From: Glandiceps talaboti
Taxonomy: Eukaryota > Hemichordata > Enteropneusta > Spengelidae
Assembly: GCF_964340395.1 (NCBI RefSeq)
Contig: NC_135550.1
Coordinates: 6,204,601 to 6,268,600 of the forward strand
DNA length: 64,000 nucleotides
Direction: 5' to 3'
The position numbers and the translations under genes were made by a program. The first letter of the stretch is position 1; each line of letters begins with the position of its first letter. The notes beneath the pieces were generated by a model that saw nothing but the letters and a program-made list of their open reading frames with translations, was not told the origin of the DNA and made no database searches. Of this stretch, positions 23,001 through 31,622 are shown piece by piece.

Positions 23001-24175
23001 AACCCCACCAGATGTTACTAGATGTGGATCCACTACAAATCCAGCCTGTTAAACCCAAACAGGTGGCACATGGAGTTCCTTTAAGAACACCACCAACAAC
23101 CACAACACTTGTCAAACCTGCCGATGTTGCTGCTAGACGTAAGCGGTTGGAGAGTGATCTTGGTCCTTTCTCTCAAGTGAGTTAGTTTGTCTTGTAAATC
23201 ATGTTTTGTTAAGGGCGGTAAGTTGGTAAAATCTACCTTCATTTCCCAGTCATTTGGGTTTCCTATAAATTCTTGGTACAATGTATGGGTACACTACACT
23301 GTATGGGGAAGCTGAGCCAATTTTACCTCATGTCTCACTTTCTTTTGCCAGAATTCCAAAATCTTGGATAAAATGCCATAAGTTCATGAAGACCAGAAAA
23401 GTACACCCAAATATTTCACTATAAAAACGTATGATCTACATAAGTATAGTTATTTGTTTGTTTGACTCATGTATATTTGTATAAGTTGATAGTTGTAATT
23501 GTCAAGACAGTCCACAATACTTTGAAATATAACCAGTCGTCCTTTAATTTCCCTAGGAAAGGCATTCTGTTGGACATACATTAATGTTCAGGTAGCTCAT
23601 ATATACAGGGCTATTTGTCACTCTCATTTTACCAATGCCACAAAATTACTTACAAACGGAGAAGTAATGCTTTTAGTCATTCTGATATATGGAACTCGTC
23701 TATATTTATAGGGTGCTCCTAAGCCAACATTGCCAGCAGGACGTGGGTTTGTGGCTCCTGTGGATAAACCATTAAGAAGACCTCATTCCTTAGGTATACA
23801 TAGATAAATCCCTCAGTATTGATTACGGACGGAACTAATTTAAACTGTAAATAGAGATGGTCTAACAACCTGAACAGAGATGACGGATGGTACTTTCTCC
23901 CTAAGATCTATGGGAGTATTCTTCATGATCACATGACCTTGTGACCATGAGGGAACAAGACTGACTGTTTGCAGTCTAGTCGAAAGCTCTCTGCCGAACA
24001 AAAGTATGTTTTGTGTATTGGTTAAGATTTTAGTACTTAGAAATGGTATATTAAGTGTGATATCAGGTTGTATGAAAATAAGAGCTAATTTGGAAAAAAC
24101 AGTACACATGGATACATAGAACTAATGTAAGCTGACTTACTGGATACATCAGTGTTAGAATTAGTTTGTATTTTT

Positions 24176-24212
<37 letters not shown>

Positions 24213-27200
24213 CATGTATATGTATTCCACTGTGCTTCGAGGCCTTTGTAATTCAAAACTTCTGTAAGCAATTTATGAAAAGACCAAATAAGAACATTGC
24301 AGCGGCAAGCCCACTTCATGTCAAGTCTTATTAACTATCCATGGAGGGGAAATTGAATGTAAATCCGGATAGTTGGGATAGGTTAGGCTACTTCTAAGTT
24401 ACATTTTTTTGTGTATGTGTAGGTATTGCAGCTAGTATGAGTGGTGTCCAGTGGAAAGGAGGTGAAGGTGCAGAAGCAGGAAATGACGATGAACAAGATT
24501 GGCCAAGCCTTGGAGGTGAGTATAAAAAAATTACTTTGAGGTCAAGAACATATCTTTATCAGGAAGTGCTGTTCTGTTTTTTATATCACATAGCATGATT
24601 TAATTTCAGATAGCTCAGTTTTGTTTGTATATATCTATGCGCAATTTTATTATTTTACACAAATAGTTGTTTAGAAAGGTCAAATCTTGCAAATGTGTAT
24701 ACTGTATTAATTTTGGAAAGTAGTTCCTTACCTGGATGGCATAGAGTGTGTAAATCATTGGCAGCTTATGACTGAGTATTGTTGTAATCTAGAGAAAACT
24801 GATAAAGTGAAAAATAAGATCAGCCAATCTTTACACTCAAAATGGTTTCCTCTATTGTCAACATATGCAGAATCATCGGCATCATCAGCCAGAAGGGGAG
24901 GGAGAGGTGGAATTCAATCAAACTCTAGATATGCTGGACATTCAGGACCTCCCCCAGCCTCAGCTGCACCACTGCCACCCACTGAATGGCAATTCAAAGT
25001 TACCCATAATTCCTTGAAGGACCTGGGCAACCAGTTGGCCTCTGACAGTCTCAAAGCACAGAGTGAAAATAAAACCAGCTCAGAGCTATTCCAAGCTCAA
25101 GCACAACCTTTCCTGCATGGCTATTTGGGACTCGGCAGAGGGAAGCCTTCATTTGCAGGTAAGACAAAATATACTCATAGAAGTAGACCAGTTGCTGAGA
25201 AGGTCTTGTAGTATCATGAAGGGAACATTGATATGGTTACAAAATGATATACCATGCAGTGATTTTGTTAGAGGAAAATCCAGTCAGACGTATTTCTGCC
25301 TTTGGTACACTTGCAGGGCTCGAAATTTGCGTTAGTCCCGCGTCCACAGACTACCAATGTTTGTCTCTGGGCTACCAAATTATGTGAGTGGTAGCCCAAT
25401 TGGGCTACTAAGTTTTGAATGAAACTGTGACAGCCTGACTCCGACACCTTCCCGGGCCGAGGTCGCAGTCCTGTGGGACGTGTTCTCGCCAAAATTAGCA
25501 TCAAAATCAGTGCGTCTTTTCCAAATTTGAATCCACACTACGTACATGTTTATAAAATGTACACGAAATACATGTACACTGTACACGTCATTCTTCCGTT
25601 CATCCTATACACAGGTTGTACTTCCAAAATGTCACAACAAAACATTTATATGCAACAATATTCTGTGTAGCGATTTAATGTTATCTTTCTGTACTTTCAA
25701 TTTCCCATGGTAGTCACTCTCTGGAAATCTGATCTCCGGCCCAGGCTCTTTCGGAGTACAGTACACTCTCGGTACAGCACTGCTGCAGTAACTAAATTCC
25801 ATAACATGAATGACAGCTTTAACTTTCAACTTGACAGAGACACGGTTGTAATGGTGTTTGATAAAATTCTATGCTGATGAGAACTGTTAACTTGGTATAC
25901 ACCTACAGATTCGTTTATTCTTGAACGCTGCCTAAAACATTCCGTGTGTAAACCACGCTCACGCAACCTCTGAGAGCATGCAGTGGTGAATGGTAAATTC
26001 ATGTAATGCATTCGATCTAGTAGTAGTAGTAGCAAAGCTCAAAAGAAAGTTGAAGTTTTAGTGAGAATGAAATGGTGACATGATGATTTGAATTTATCTG
26101 AGTGAAGTTTTCAGCATGGACCGTCTGCTGATGTGGTCTTAGGCTCTGTTTGATTATCTCTTCGCCCATGAATGGAAGGGGCTTTGCCGTAATGGCCGTC
26201 ATGTATTAATACAAATCCTGTCTAACCCGTCTGTTAATAAGTAACCAATCACGTGGACAGATAATGATAACAGCACATACTAGTAGTTTCTAAACTACCC
26301 AAGACGTAGTCTCCACATCAGGAAATGGCCATGGGGCTTATGAAACTGTTTATACGTTTTCCAAACTTTGAATCATATTTAAATTTTACAGGTCTCACTG
26401 CACCAAGAGATTTAGATAATAGTTACAAGTACGAACTGCGACTATATGTTTTCTCTCCATCGCAATAATAACCGTACGTTGTTTGCTAATAGTAATACGG
26501 CAACTCTTTATGACACGTCCCAGAGACACATACATGCAAAAAATTGCGTCCCCAATGTCAAATATGGCGTGAAATACACACAAATAACGTGTTAACGTGA
26601 CCTCTCAAGTTATTCAATCAATCATCGAATTCAATACATCACATGAAGACAATAGTGACGTAACTGTGAAGACGTATGCATGCGTCGCTCCTGCAAAATA
26701 CTAGTGTTTAGACTGTTCTTACACGTTTTTTGCAACTGATTTCACTCCAAACTACAAGTATGAAGTGCCAAGACTGTGGGAAGAGAAATGCTAGACTGTG
26801 TCAAGGTGATCTCCACCTCTGTCAAAGATGTAACAATATTCGTTTTCCAGTACCAAGTCAAGCCATTGACAAGATGGCCGAAATAGACACTGACAATGAC
26901 GATCGAGAGGCGAGTAACAAAGTGGAAAACTCCAAACTAGATGGCATCCAAGCTACACTTCTCAACCTTACTACCAAAGTTGATAAACTCGTTGACATGG
27001 AAGGCACACTGCAAGACCTACAGCAGTCTGTAACTTATGTGAGTAATTCTTTTGACGAATTTACACGACAGCTCCAGAGCCTCAAAAATGAAAACAAAGG
27101 ATTGAAAGAACAGCTCGCGAAGACAACACACGAACTTAACGATCTGCAACAGTATACCCGCAGAAACAACTTAGAATTGTCGGGATTACCTGAAGAAGAA

Positions 27201-30200
27201 GATGAAGATACTGATGACATCGTGGTAAGAGTAGCTGCAGCTGCAGGGGTGAACATTTCACCAGAAGATATAGACATATCGCACCGTCTACCACGCAGAA
27301 CAAATCGTCAGGGTCAACAACAACCTGCAACCATTATCGTTAAGTTCGTCCGACGTACCGTCCGCAACAAACTATACAACTCAAAGAAACATCTTAAAGA
27401 CAAAACCGCCCGTAACATCGGATACACAAATAACAACCGTTTATACATCAATGAAAACTTAACCCCGACAAATAAACATCTATTCTATGAGGCAAACCAA
27501 CTACGCAACACCAAGCAGTGGAAGTTCATCTGGACCTACAACGGCAAGATCTATACAAGGAAGAATAATGGTGACCCAGCTATCTGTATAACAACAACCC
27601 AAGATCTTAGCCGAATTGTCTGAATAATATAACATTTATGCAGTGAACTTGTACATATTTATGGAACTGAACTCAGATTCTTTGCCAGACAAAACAAAAT
27701 GTTCATTTTACTCTACAGACCAGTTCAATGAAGGTACTTGTACATCTTACTCCCAAAACTCGTTTTCTTTTTTACATTTGAATATCAGATCGTTAGTTAA
27801 ACACTACGATGATCTAATATCTCTCTTAGATATCTTAGATTGTAATTTTCATTTTCTTGGTTTGTCAGAAACGTGGTTAAATCACAATTCAGATCCTTCT
27901 TTTTATAACTTGCCATTGTATCAACTCATTACTTCTAACCGGGAAATTGCAAGGGGTGGGGGAGTAGCACTTTACGTTCACAATTCTCTATCTTTTACCC
28001 GTATTGACAACATCAGCATTATGCACTGTGAATCGATCTTTGTAGAAACTGTCATTGATAACAAAGCAATCATAGTAGGTGTCAATTACAGAAAACCCAA
28101 CACACCACATCTTGAATTCCTCCATAGTCTTGAATCGTGTCTTGACCAGCTGTCTGCTTCAGGTAAATCCTGCATAATTCTTGGTGATGTGAACATTGAT
28201 ACTTCCACTGACAGCGCACCTGCTATCCAGTACAATACACTTCTAAATTCCTATAATTTCTACCAGATCATCAATACCGCCACCCGTATCACCGACAACA
28301 CCAGTACAATCATTGATCACTGCCTTACAAATATCACTAACTATTTTATCAACTGTGGTACACTTCAGTCCGACATCACAGATCACTATCCCATCTTTTG
28401 TATTATCAATCACATCAAACATATACTGAAACCAGCAAACTCAGCCCAAATACTTAACTTTAAAAATTATAACCCTGACACTTTCTTATCCGACTTGAAT
28501 GCTACATCTTGGCAACCTGTCTATGACTGCACAGACCCAAATATTGCCTACGAAGCCTTTTACAACATATTTTATAACATCGTATCAAATCACGTTCATA
28601 CCAAAACCGCCCGCCATTCCAATAGTATCCGCAAACCCTGGCTCTCAAACGGCCTACTTAAATCAGTACGTACAAAACATAGGTTGTTCACAAAAATGAA
28701 AAACAATCCCCACAATGTTAATTATAAACTTAAGTACAAAAAATATAGAAATATTCTAACAAAACTCCTCAAGTCGGTAAAGAAACGTTATTACTTCAAT
28801 AAATTTCGATGGGCCCAAGGTAATATTAACAAGACGTGGCAGGTGATCAACGAAGTACTGAACAAATCGACTAACAAACTCTACCCACGCAAACTGATCT
28901 CAACGACGCCCAACAATGATCCTCTGACAGAAAGTTCTGATATAGCGAACGAATTTAACGACTTTTTCACAAGCATTGGTCCAAGCCTTGCATCAAATAT
29001 TACTTCAGCCACCAAATTCACACAATATCTCGACGGTAACTATCTCAACTCTTTCTTCTTCCACCCTGTTTCTGAACAAGATGTTTTAAATGAAATCAAA
29101 ACTTTAGACCCACGTAAAGCTGTTGGATACGACAATATTCACCCAAGACTTGTCACACATGCTGCACATATCATCGCTCGTCCTCTTGCACACATCATCA
29201 ATTGTTCACTGAGCAAAGGAATAGTCCCAAATTCTTTAAAAATAGCCAAAATAATGCCAATTTATAAAAAAGGTGCAGCTGACAACGTCAGCAACTATAG
29301 ACCAATCTCAATTCTCCCTACATTTAGTAAAATTATAGAGTCACTTGTAAATAAACAGTTTATCAATTATCTTGAAACTAAACATATTCTTTTAGATACA
29401 CAATTTGGATTCCGAAAAAAATATAACACAAAATTGGCCCTTGCAGACCTGGTCTCTGATATTAGTGAACAACTAGACAATGGATTCATCACCTTCGGCA
29501 TTTTCATTGACCTAAAGAAAGCATTTGATACCATAAACCACGACATTTTAAGTCATAAATTAGAACATTATGGCATAAGAGGCATTCCACTACATTGGTT
29601 TAAAAACTACCTCACAAACCGACAGCAATACGTTACCATTGACAATATATCATCCCCCTATAAACACATTCAATGTGGCGTCCCACAAGGATCGATTCTT
29701 GGCCCCATTCTCTTCTTAATATATATCAACGACATAGCAAATTCTACCAACTCCTTCCAGTTTCGACTTTTCGCAGATGACACTAACTTATTCAAATCTA
29801 TTGAAGGAAACGAGATTAATCTTACCCACATAAATGTAGATTTTCAGAAGGTGTGTGATTGGTGTGGAGCGAACAAACTAACGGTCAATGTTGAAAAAAC
29901 AAATTACATGGTCATCAAAACACCCCGTAAACCTGTGAACATAGAGGGTAGTTTGGGAATAGATGGAAATGAATTGAACAACGTCTCCTCAACAACGTAT
30001 CTTGGAGTTTCTCTTGACATCAATTTTAACTGGAAGTCCCACATCCAAAAAGTTGTCAAATCTATTGCCCCAAAGATCGGACTTATCTCACTACTCCGAC
30101 ACTTTATTCCGAAATCTATTCTTCTGTTATTGTACAACTCCCTAATTCTTCCACATATAAGCTACTGTGTCGAAATCTGGGGGAATACTTACACTTCTTT

Positions 30201-31622
30201 CTTGGAACCAATATATTTACTACAAAAGAAATTTACACGTCTTATCACTTTCTCTGACTTTCGTGCACACACTGACCCTTTATTCAAACAGCTACATATT
30301 TTACCAATTCATAAACTTTGTTCATTTCACACCTGCCTCTTTACTTTTGATTTGTTACACAATCACTTTGCCCATGATGTAAACCGCTATTTGGATACAT
30401 TTTCACATTCCTATTCTACTCGTTCCGCTACACATCGCAATTTCTACGTACCCAAAGTTAACCTAACACAAAGTAAACACAGTATAAGATATGCAGCCAC
30501 TCATCACTGGAATTTATTACCAAGACACATTAAAGACATCACTGATAGGAACAGATTCAAATCAATTTTAAAGGCTCACCTGAGTAATTCATAGAAAACA
30601 TATGACATGTATTTTTTTTTTCTCTTATTAGTATAAATTTTATTTAAATTATTTAGACATGTAAATATTTTGTAAAATTATTGTTTCGTATTTGTAGATA
30701 TCCCTTTCTTTTCTTAGTTTTTGTTGCCCAGTTACACACTTGTATTTTTTTTCTTCTATATTTATTTTGTCAGGGTCACAGACTAGACTAGTTCAGATCG
30801 AACTATTTCTGTGGCCCTCACCAGATACATTATCCAATCAACCTCCTTTTTGAAATGTACATAGAAATGTTATCCTGTTTTATATCTGGTGAATAAACAA
30901 TTCAATTCAATTCAATTCAATTCAATATAGTTACATATATACACAAACACCATTAATTTAGGAATGCATGCATATGGGCTACCAGTCACTGCTCTCGGGC
31001 TACCAAATTTAAATGATGGTAGCCCACCTGGGCTACCAAGAAAAAAAACGAATTTCGAGCCCTGACTTGTAAGTGGTATTGATTACTGCTATCAACTTAC
31101 ATAATGATTTTGGGTGATAAAATTGCACTACCAAACTTACTCAACTGTGAAATCTTGTGCAGAAGCCCTGCTGTCCTTTGATGTGTTGGGCCTTTTGTTT
31201 GTTTTGTTTTTTGCATTTCCTGCAAGGGTTTGTGGAACAAACCTCTTGTGATGACATCACCTCAATCTTATTATCTTGGTAAATGCAAGTTTGGGTGGGT
31301 AGTGCAGTACAGTACTTCAGATTTAATCATGGTAGTTATTTACTAGAAATATGAATAACATTCATATCATACATGACATGTTAATGACTTGTAAATATAA
31401 CCCAAGTTTTCTTTAAAAAGAAAAAAAAAGAGAGTTGTATCTTGAAGCCTGCATTATACACAACTTCTTTATTTCATTAGCTCAAGGTCATCTCCACAAA
31501 TCTGTTGAGGTCTCAAATATATGTGAACGTCGCTCTTCATCCAAACTGCCTTGTTAAGTAACCATTCTGTGCTTCTTATCTTTTTGGCAGCAGCAAGCCC
31601 ACTAGAAGCGAAGTCTGAATAA
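14008..31622 (+). CDS. MAEL: Maelstrom, piRNA-pathway protein (13 exons, 566 codons)
   Basis: Maelstrom acts in germline transposon silencing through the piRNA pathway. Exons, all AG/GT bounded and in frame: 14008-14145, 14825-14941, 15210-15291, 17718-17918, 20273-20403, 20896-20950, 21465-21609, 22359-22421, 22903-23176, 23712-23793, 24423-24515, 24871-25158, 31591-31622. Start: MPPKKNKKQFNGFYMYMQAM, which opens the HMG-like box (about residues 3-75). Residues about 115-345 form the Maelstrom domain (LPCEIACVEFSLNAGIHKSW, FINPPDIPIGFRFQC, RCNYHEEIEVRFCSLGICKR), retaining Glu, Cys, His and Cys residues of the E-C-H-C type site. The C-terminus is about 130 residues longer than human MAEL and carries DEQDWPSLGG and SARRGGRGG. 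The last intron (6.4 kb) holds an intact LINE; the last exon encodes only AASPLEAKSE. Identity is strong; the exact C-terminal exon set is inferred. Confidence 0.93.
14401..14430. other. Perfect 30-bp palindrome in MAEL intron 1
   Basis: ATGGATCTATTAT, a 4-base loop TGAG, then the exact inverse ATAATAGATCCAT. Stem 13 bp, no mismatch. Confidence 0.85.
15292..17717 (+). other. MAEL intron 3
   Basis: 2.4 kb without a gene. Contains poly-C tracts near 17190 and 17407. I see no convincing transposon ends or exons. Confidence 0.5.
18170..18890. repeat. 64-bp minisatellite, about 11 copies, in MAEL intron 4
   Basis: The phrase GGCCTTGCTGGGCCTCTAAT recurs every 64 bases, at 18192, 18256, 18320, 18384, 18448, 18512, 18576, 18640, 18704, (18768 degenerate) and 18832. 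Units differ by a few substitutions and one stays joined to a LINE coding remnant on its right, suggesting that the unit was copied out of the LINE 3' end. Confidence 0.95.
18809..19105 (-). pseudogene. C-terminal remnant of a LINE reverse transcriptase protein
   Basis: On the minus strand an ORF encodes RRNYSFIHRSVDLWNSLSLP then NTPDKLWKDQPFRFNYYEDK, the usual C-terminal ending of non-LTR retrotransposon ORF2 proteins (R..F..R.V..WN.LP..VV.A.....F...LDK.W). It is truncated on the 5' side near 19105 and its 3' end merges into the 64-bp minisatellite. Clade not assigned. Confidence 0.7.
19276..19555. repeat. Dispersed repeat 'R', copy A, with 151-bp foldback end
   Basis: Similar over its length to 52345-52768. 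It includes GAAATATGAGTCAAAACGTC and ends in a near-palindrome (19405-19555) with ATGTCATTCTCGAATATT at one end and AATATTGGGAATAACAT at the other. Non-coding. Here the site GGTCGTTCTACATC (19276-19289) is uninterrupted, whereas the paralogue carries an insertion at this point. Confidence 0.75.
21626..21702 (+). repeat. Tandem partial duplicates of MAEL exon 7
   Basis: Seventeen bases after the exon 7 donor the intron repeats exon sequence twice: GCCTGGCACATGATTTGTTG (compare GCCAGGCACATGATTTGTTG in the exon), then GTTGACGGAATCTGTCTATG followed by ATCATGAGATACAAG. The second piece ends in ACAAG/GTGAGG, so a splice-donor-like site was duplicated too. No acceptor is evident, so these are probably non-functional relics. 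Confidence 0.75.
24303..24334 (+). other. Duplicate of MAEL terminal exon (possible alternative last exon)
   Basis: After ATTGCAG, 32 bases encode (phase 1) AASPLHVKSY and a stop. The annotated last exon at 31591-31622 is also 32 bases, same phase, encoding AASPLEAKSE and a stop; over 37 bases including the acceptor they agree at 29. Exon 10 (ending 23793) ends in the required phase, so splicing to 24303 would make a short C-terminus that lacks the RGG-rich exons 11-12. The pyrimidine tract before this copy is weak. Confidence 0.45.
26760..27623 (+). CDS. LINE ORF1 protein (287 codons)
   Basis: A nucleic-acid-binding LINE ORF1. It starts MKCQDCGKRNARLCQGDLHL with paired cysteines (CxxC...C...CxxC) suggesting a zinc-binding N-terminus. 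A coiled-coil region follows (about residues 60-130, LKNENKGLKEQLAKTTHELN), then LQQYTRRNNLELSGLPEEED and the DISHRLPRR motif of the RRM-like / baculovirus FP-like C-terminal domain. I chose ATG 26760 because it matches the start of the homologous ORF1 at 44671 (minus), which is 288 codons. The stop lies 37 bases before the ORF2 start. Confidence 0.85.
   Translation: MKCQDCGKRNARLCQGDLHLCQRCNNIRFPVPSQAIDKMAEIDTDNDDREASNKVENSKLDGIQATLLNLTTKVDKLVDMEGTLQDLQQSVTYVSNSFDEFTRQLQSLKNENKGLKEQLAKTTHELNDLQQYTRRNNLELSGLPEEEDEDTDDIVVRVAAAAGVNISPEDIDISHRLPRRTNRQGQQQPATIIVKFVRRTVRNKLYNSKKHLKDKTARNIGYTNNNRLYINENLTPTNKHLFYEANQLRNTKQWKFIWTYNGKIYTRKNNGDPAICITTTQDLSRIV
27661..30594 (+). CDS. LINE ORF2: endonuclease and reverse transcriptase (977 codons)
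   Basis: Polyprotein for target-primed reverse transcription. The N-terminal apurinic-type endonuclease shows LHLNIRS, SETWL, GGGVALYV, LGDVNID (Asp176, Asn178) and SDITDHYPIF (Asp241, His242). The reverse transcriptase shows NYRPISILP, FGFRK, FIDLKKAFD (Asp617), GVPQGSILGP and FADDTNLF (Asp706, Asp707), so all catalytic residues seem present. The C-terminus ends RNRFKSILKAHLSNS. No frameshift or internal stop is seen, so this copy may be recent or still competent. An upstream in-frame GTG (27643) exists; ATG 27661 is preferred. CR1/L2-group assignment is by motif style. Confidence 0.88.
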   Translation: MELNSDSLPDKTKCSFYSTDQFNEGTCTSYSQNSFSFLHLNIRSLVKHYDDLISLLDILDCNFHFLGLSETWLNHNSDPSFYNLPLYQLITSNREIARGGGVALYVHNSLSFTRIDNISIMHCESIFVETVIDNKAIIVGVNYRKPNTPHLEFLHSLESCLDQLSASGKSCIILGDVNIDTSTDSAPAIQYNTLLNSYNFYQIINTATRITDNTSTIIDHCLTNITNYFINCGTLQSDITDHYPIFCIINHIKHILKPANSAQILNFKNYNPDTFLSDLNATSWQPVYDCTDPNIAYEAFYNIFYNIVSNHVHTKTARHSNSIRKPWLSNGLLKSVRTKHRLFTKMKNNPHNVNYKLKYKKYRNILTKLLKSVKKRYYFNKFRWAQGNINKTWQVINEVLNKSTNKLYPRKLISTTPNNDPLTESSDIANEFNDFFTSIGPSLASNITSATKFTQYLDGNYLNSFFFHPVSEQDVLNEIKTLDPRKAVGYDNIHPRLVTHAAHIIARPLAHIINCSLSKGIVPNSLKIAKIMPIYKKGAADNVSNYRPISILPTFSKIIESLVNKQFINYLETKHILLDTQFGFRKKYNTKLALADLVSDISEQLDNGFITFGIFIDLKKAFDTINHDILSHKLEHYGIRGIPLHWFKNYLTNRQQYVTIDNISSPYKHIQCGVPQGSILGPILFLIYINDIANSTNSFQFRLFADDTNLFKSIEGNEINLTHINVDFQKVCDWCGANKLTVNVEKTNYMVIKTPRKPVNIEGSLGIDGNELNNVSSTTYLGVSLDINFNWKSHIQKVVKSIAPKIGLISLLRHFIPKSILLLLYNSLILPHISYCVEIWGNTYTSFLEPIYLLQKKFTRLITFSDFRAHTDPLFKQLHILPIHKLCSFHTCLFTFDLLHNHFAHDVNRYLDTFSHSYSTRSATHRNFYVPKVNLTQSKHSIRYAATHHWNLLPRHIKDITDRNRFKSILKAHLSNS
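30773..30891 (+). ncRNA. Structured 3' UTR of the LINE (two hairpins)
   Basis: Hairpin 1 (30773-30817): GGGTCACAGA pairs with TCTGTGGCCC, with inner stem AGTTC/GAACT. Hairpin 2: CACCAGATA (30819-30827) pairs perfectly with TATCTGGTG (30883-30891), directly before AATAAA and the pentamer tail. The related LINE at 40234 keeps both hairpins with compensatory changes. It is likely the recognition structure for the element's own reverse transcriptase (inference). Confidence 0.65.
31065..31590 (+). other. 3' part of MAEL last intron
   Basis: AT-rich intron remainder ending in a good pyrimidine tract and acceptor (cttcttatctttttggcag) before the last exon. Nothing else recognised. Confidence 0.5.

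Larger units (their letters stand above)
26730..30935 (+). mobile_element. Full-length-looking CR1-group non-LTR retrotransposon (LINE)
   Basis: Two intact ORFs (26760-27623 and 27661-30594), a structured 3' UTR and a 3' tail of about six ATTCA/AATTC pentamers (30896-30926), the short-tandem-repeat tail typical of the CR1/L2-type lineage. It lies in sense orientation in the last intron of MAEL. The 5' boundary is not determined; the 5' UTR may extend left of 26730. A frameshifted relative lies at 40234-44671 on the minus strand. Confidence 0.85.
25314..31064. mobile_element. Pair of inverted CAGGGCTCGAAATT ends spanning MAEL last intron
   Basis: The left end CAGGGCTCGAAATTTGCG and the right end CGAATTTCGAGCCCTG are inverted, each followed inward by GGGCTACCA / TGGTAGCCC foldback motifs (25370-25415 and 30975-31042). 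The ends resemble the hAT-like element in SEL1L (CAG..TGCGAAATTAACG). Flanks share only acttg (25309-25313, 31065-31069), not a full 8-bp duplication. So this is either one hAT-like element later split by the LINE or two separate truncated copies. Confidence 0.5.

Noticed and set aside
25309-31069. acttg flanks as a proven target duplication of one 5.75-kb hAT element
   Set aside because: hAT elements make 8-bp duplications; only five bases match, so one insertion cannot be claimed.
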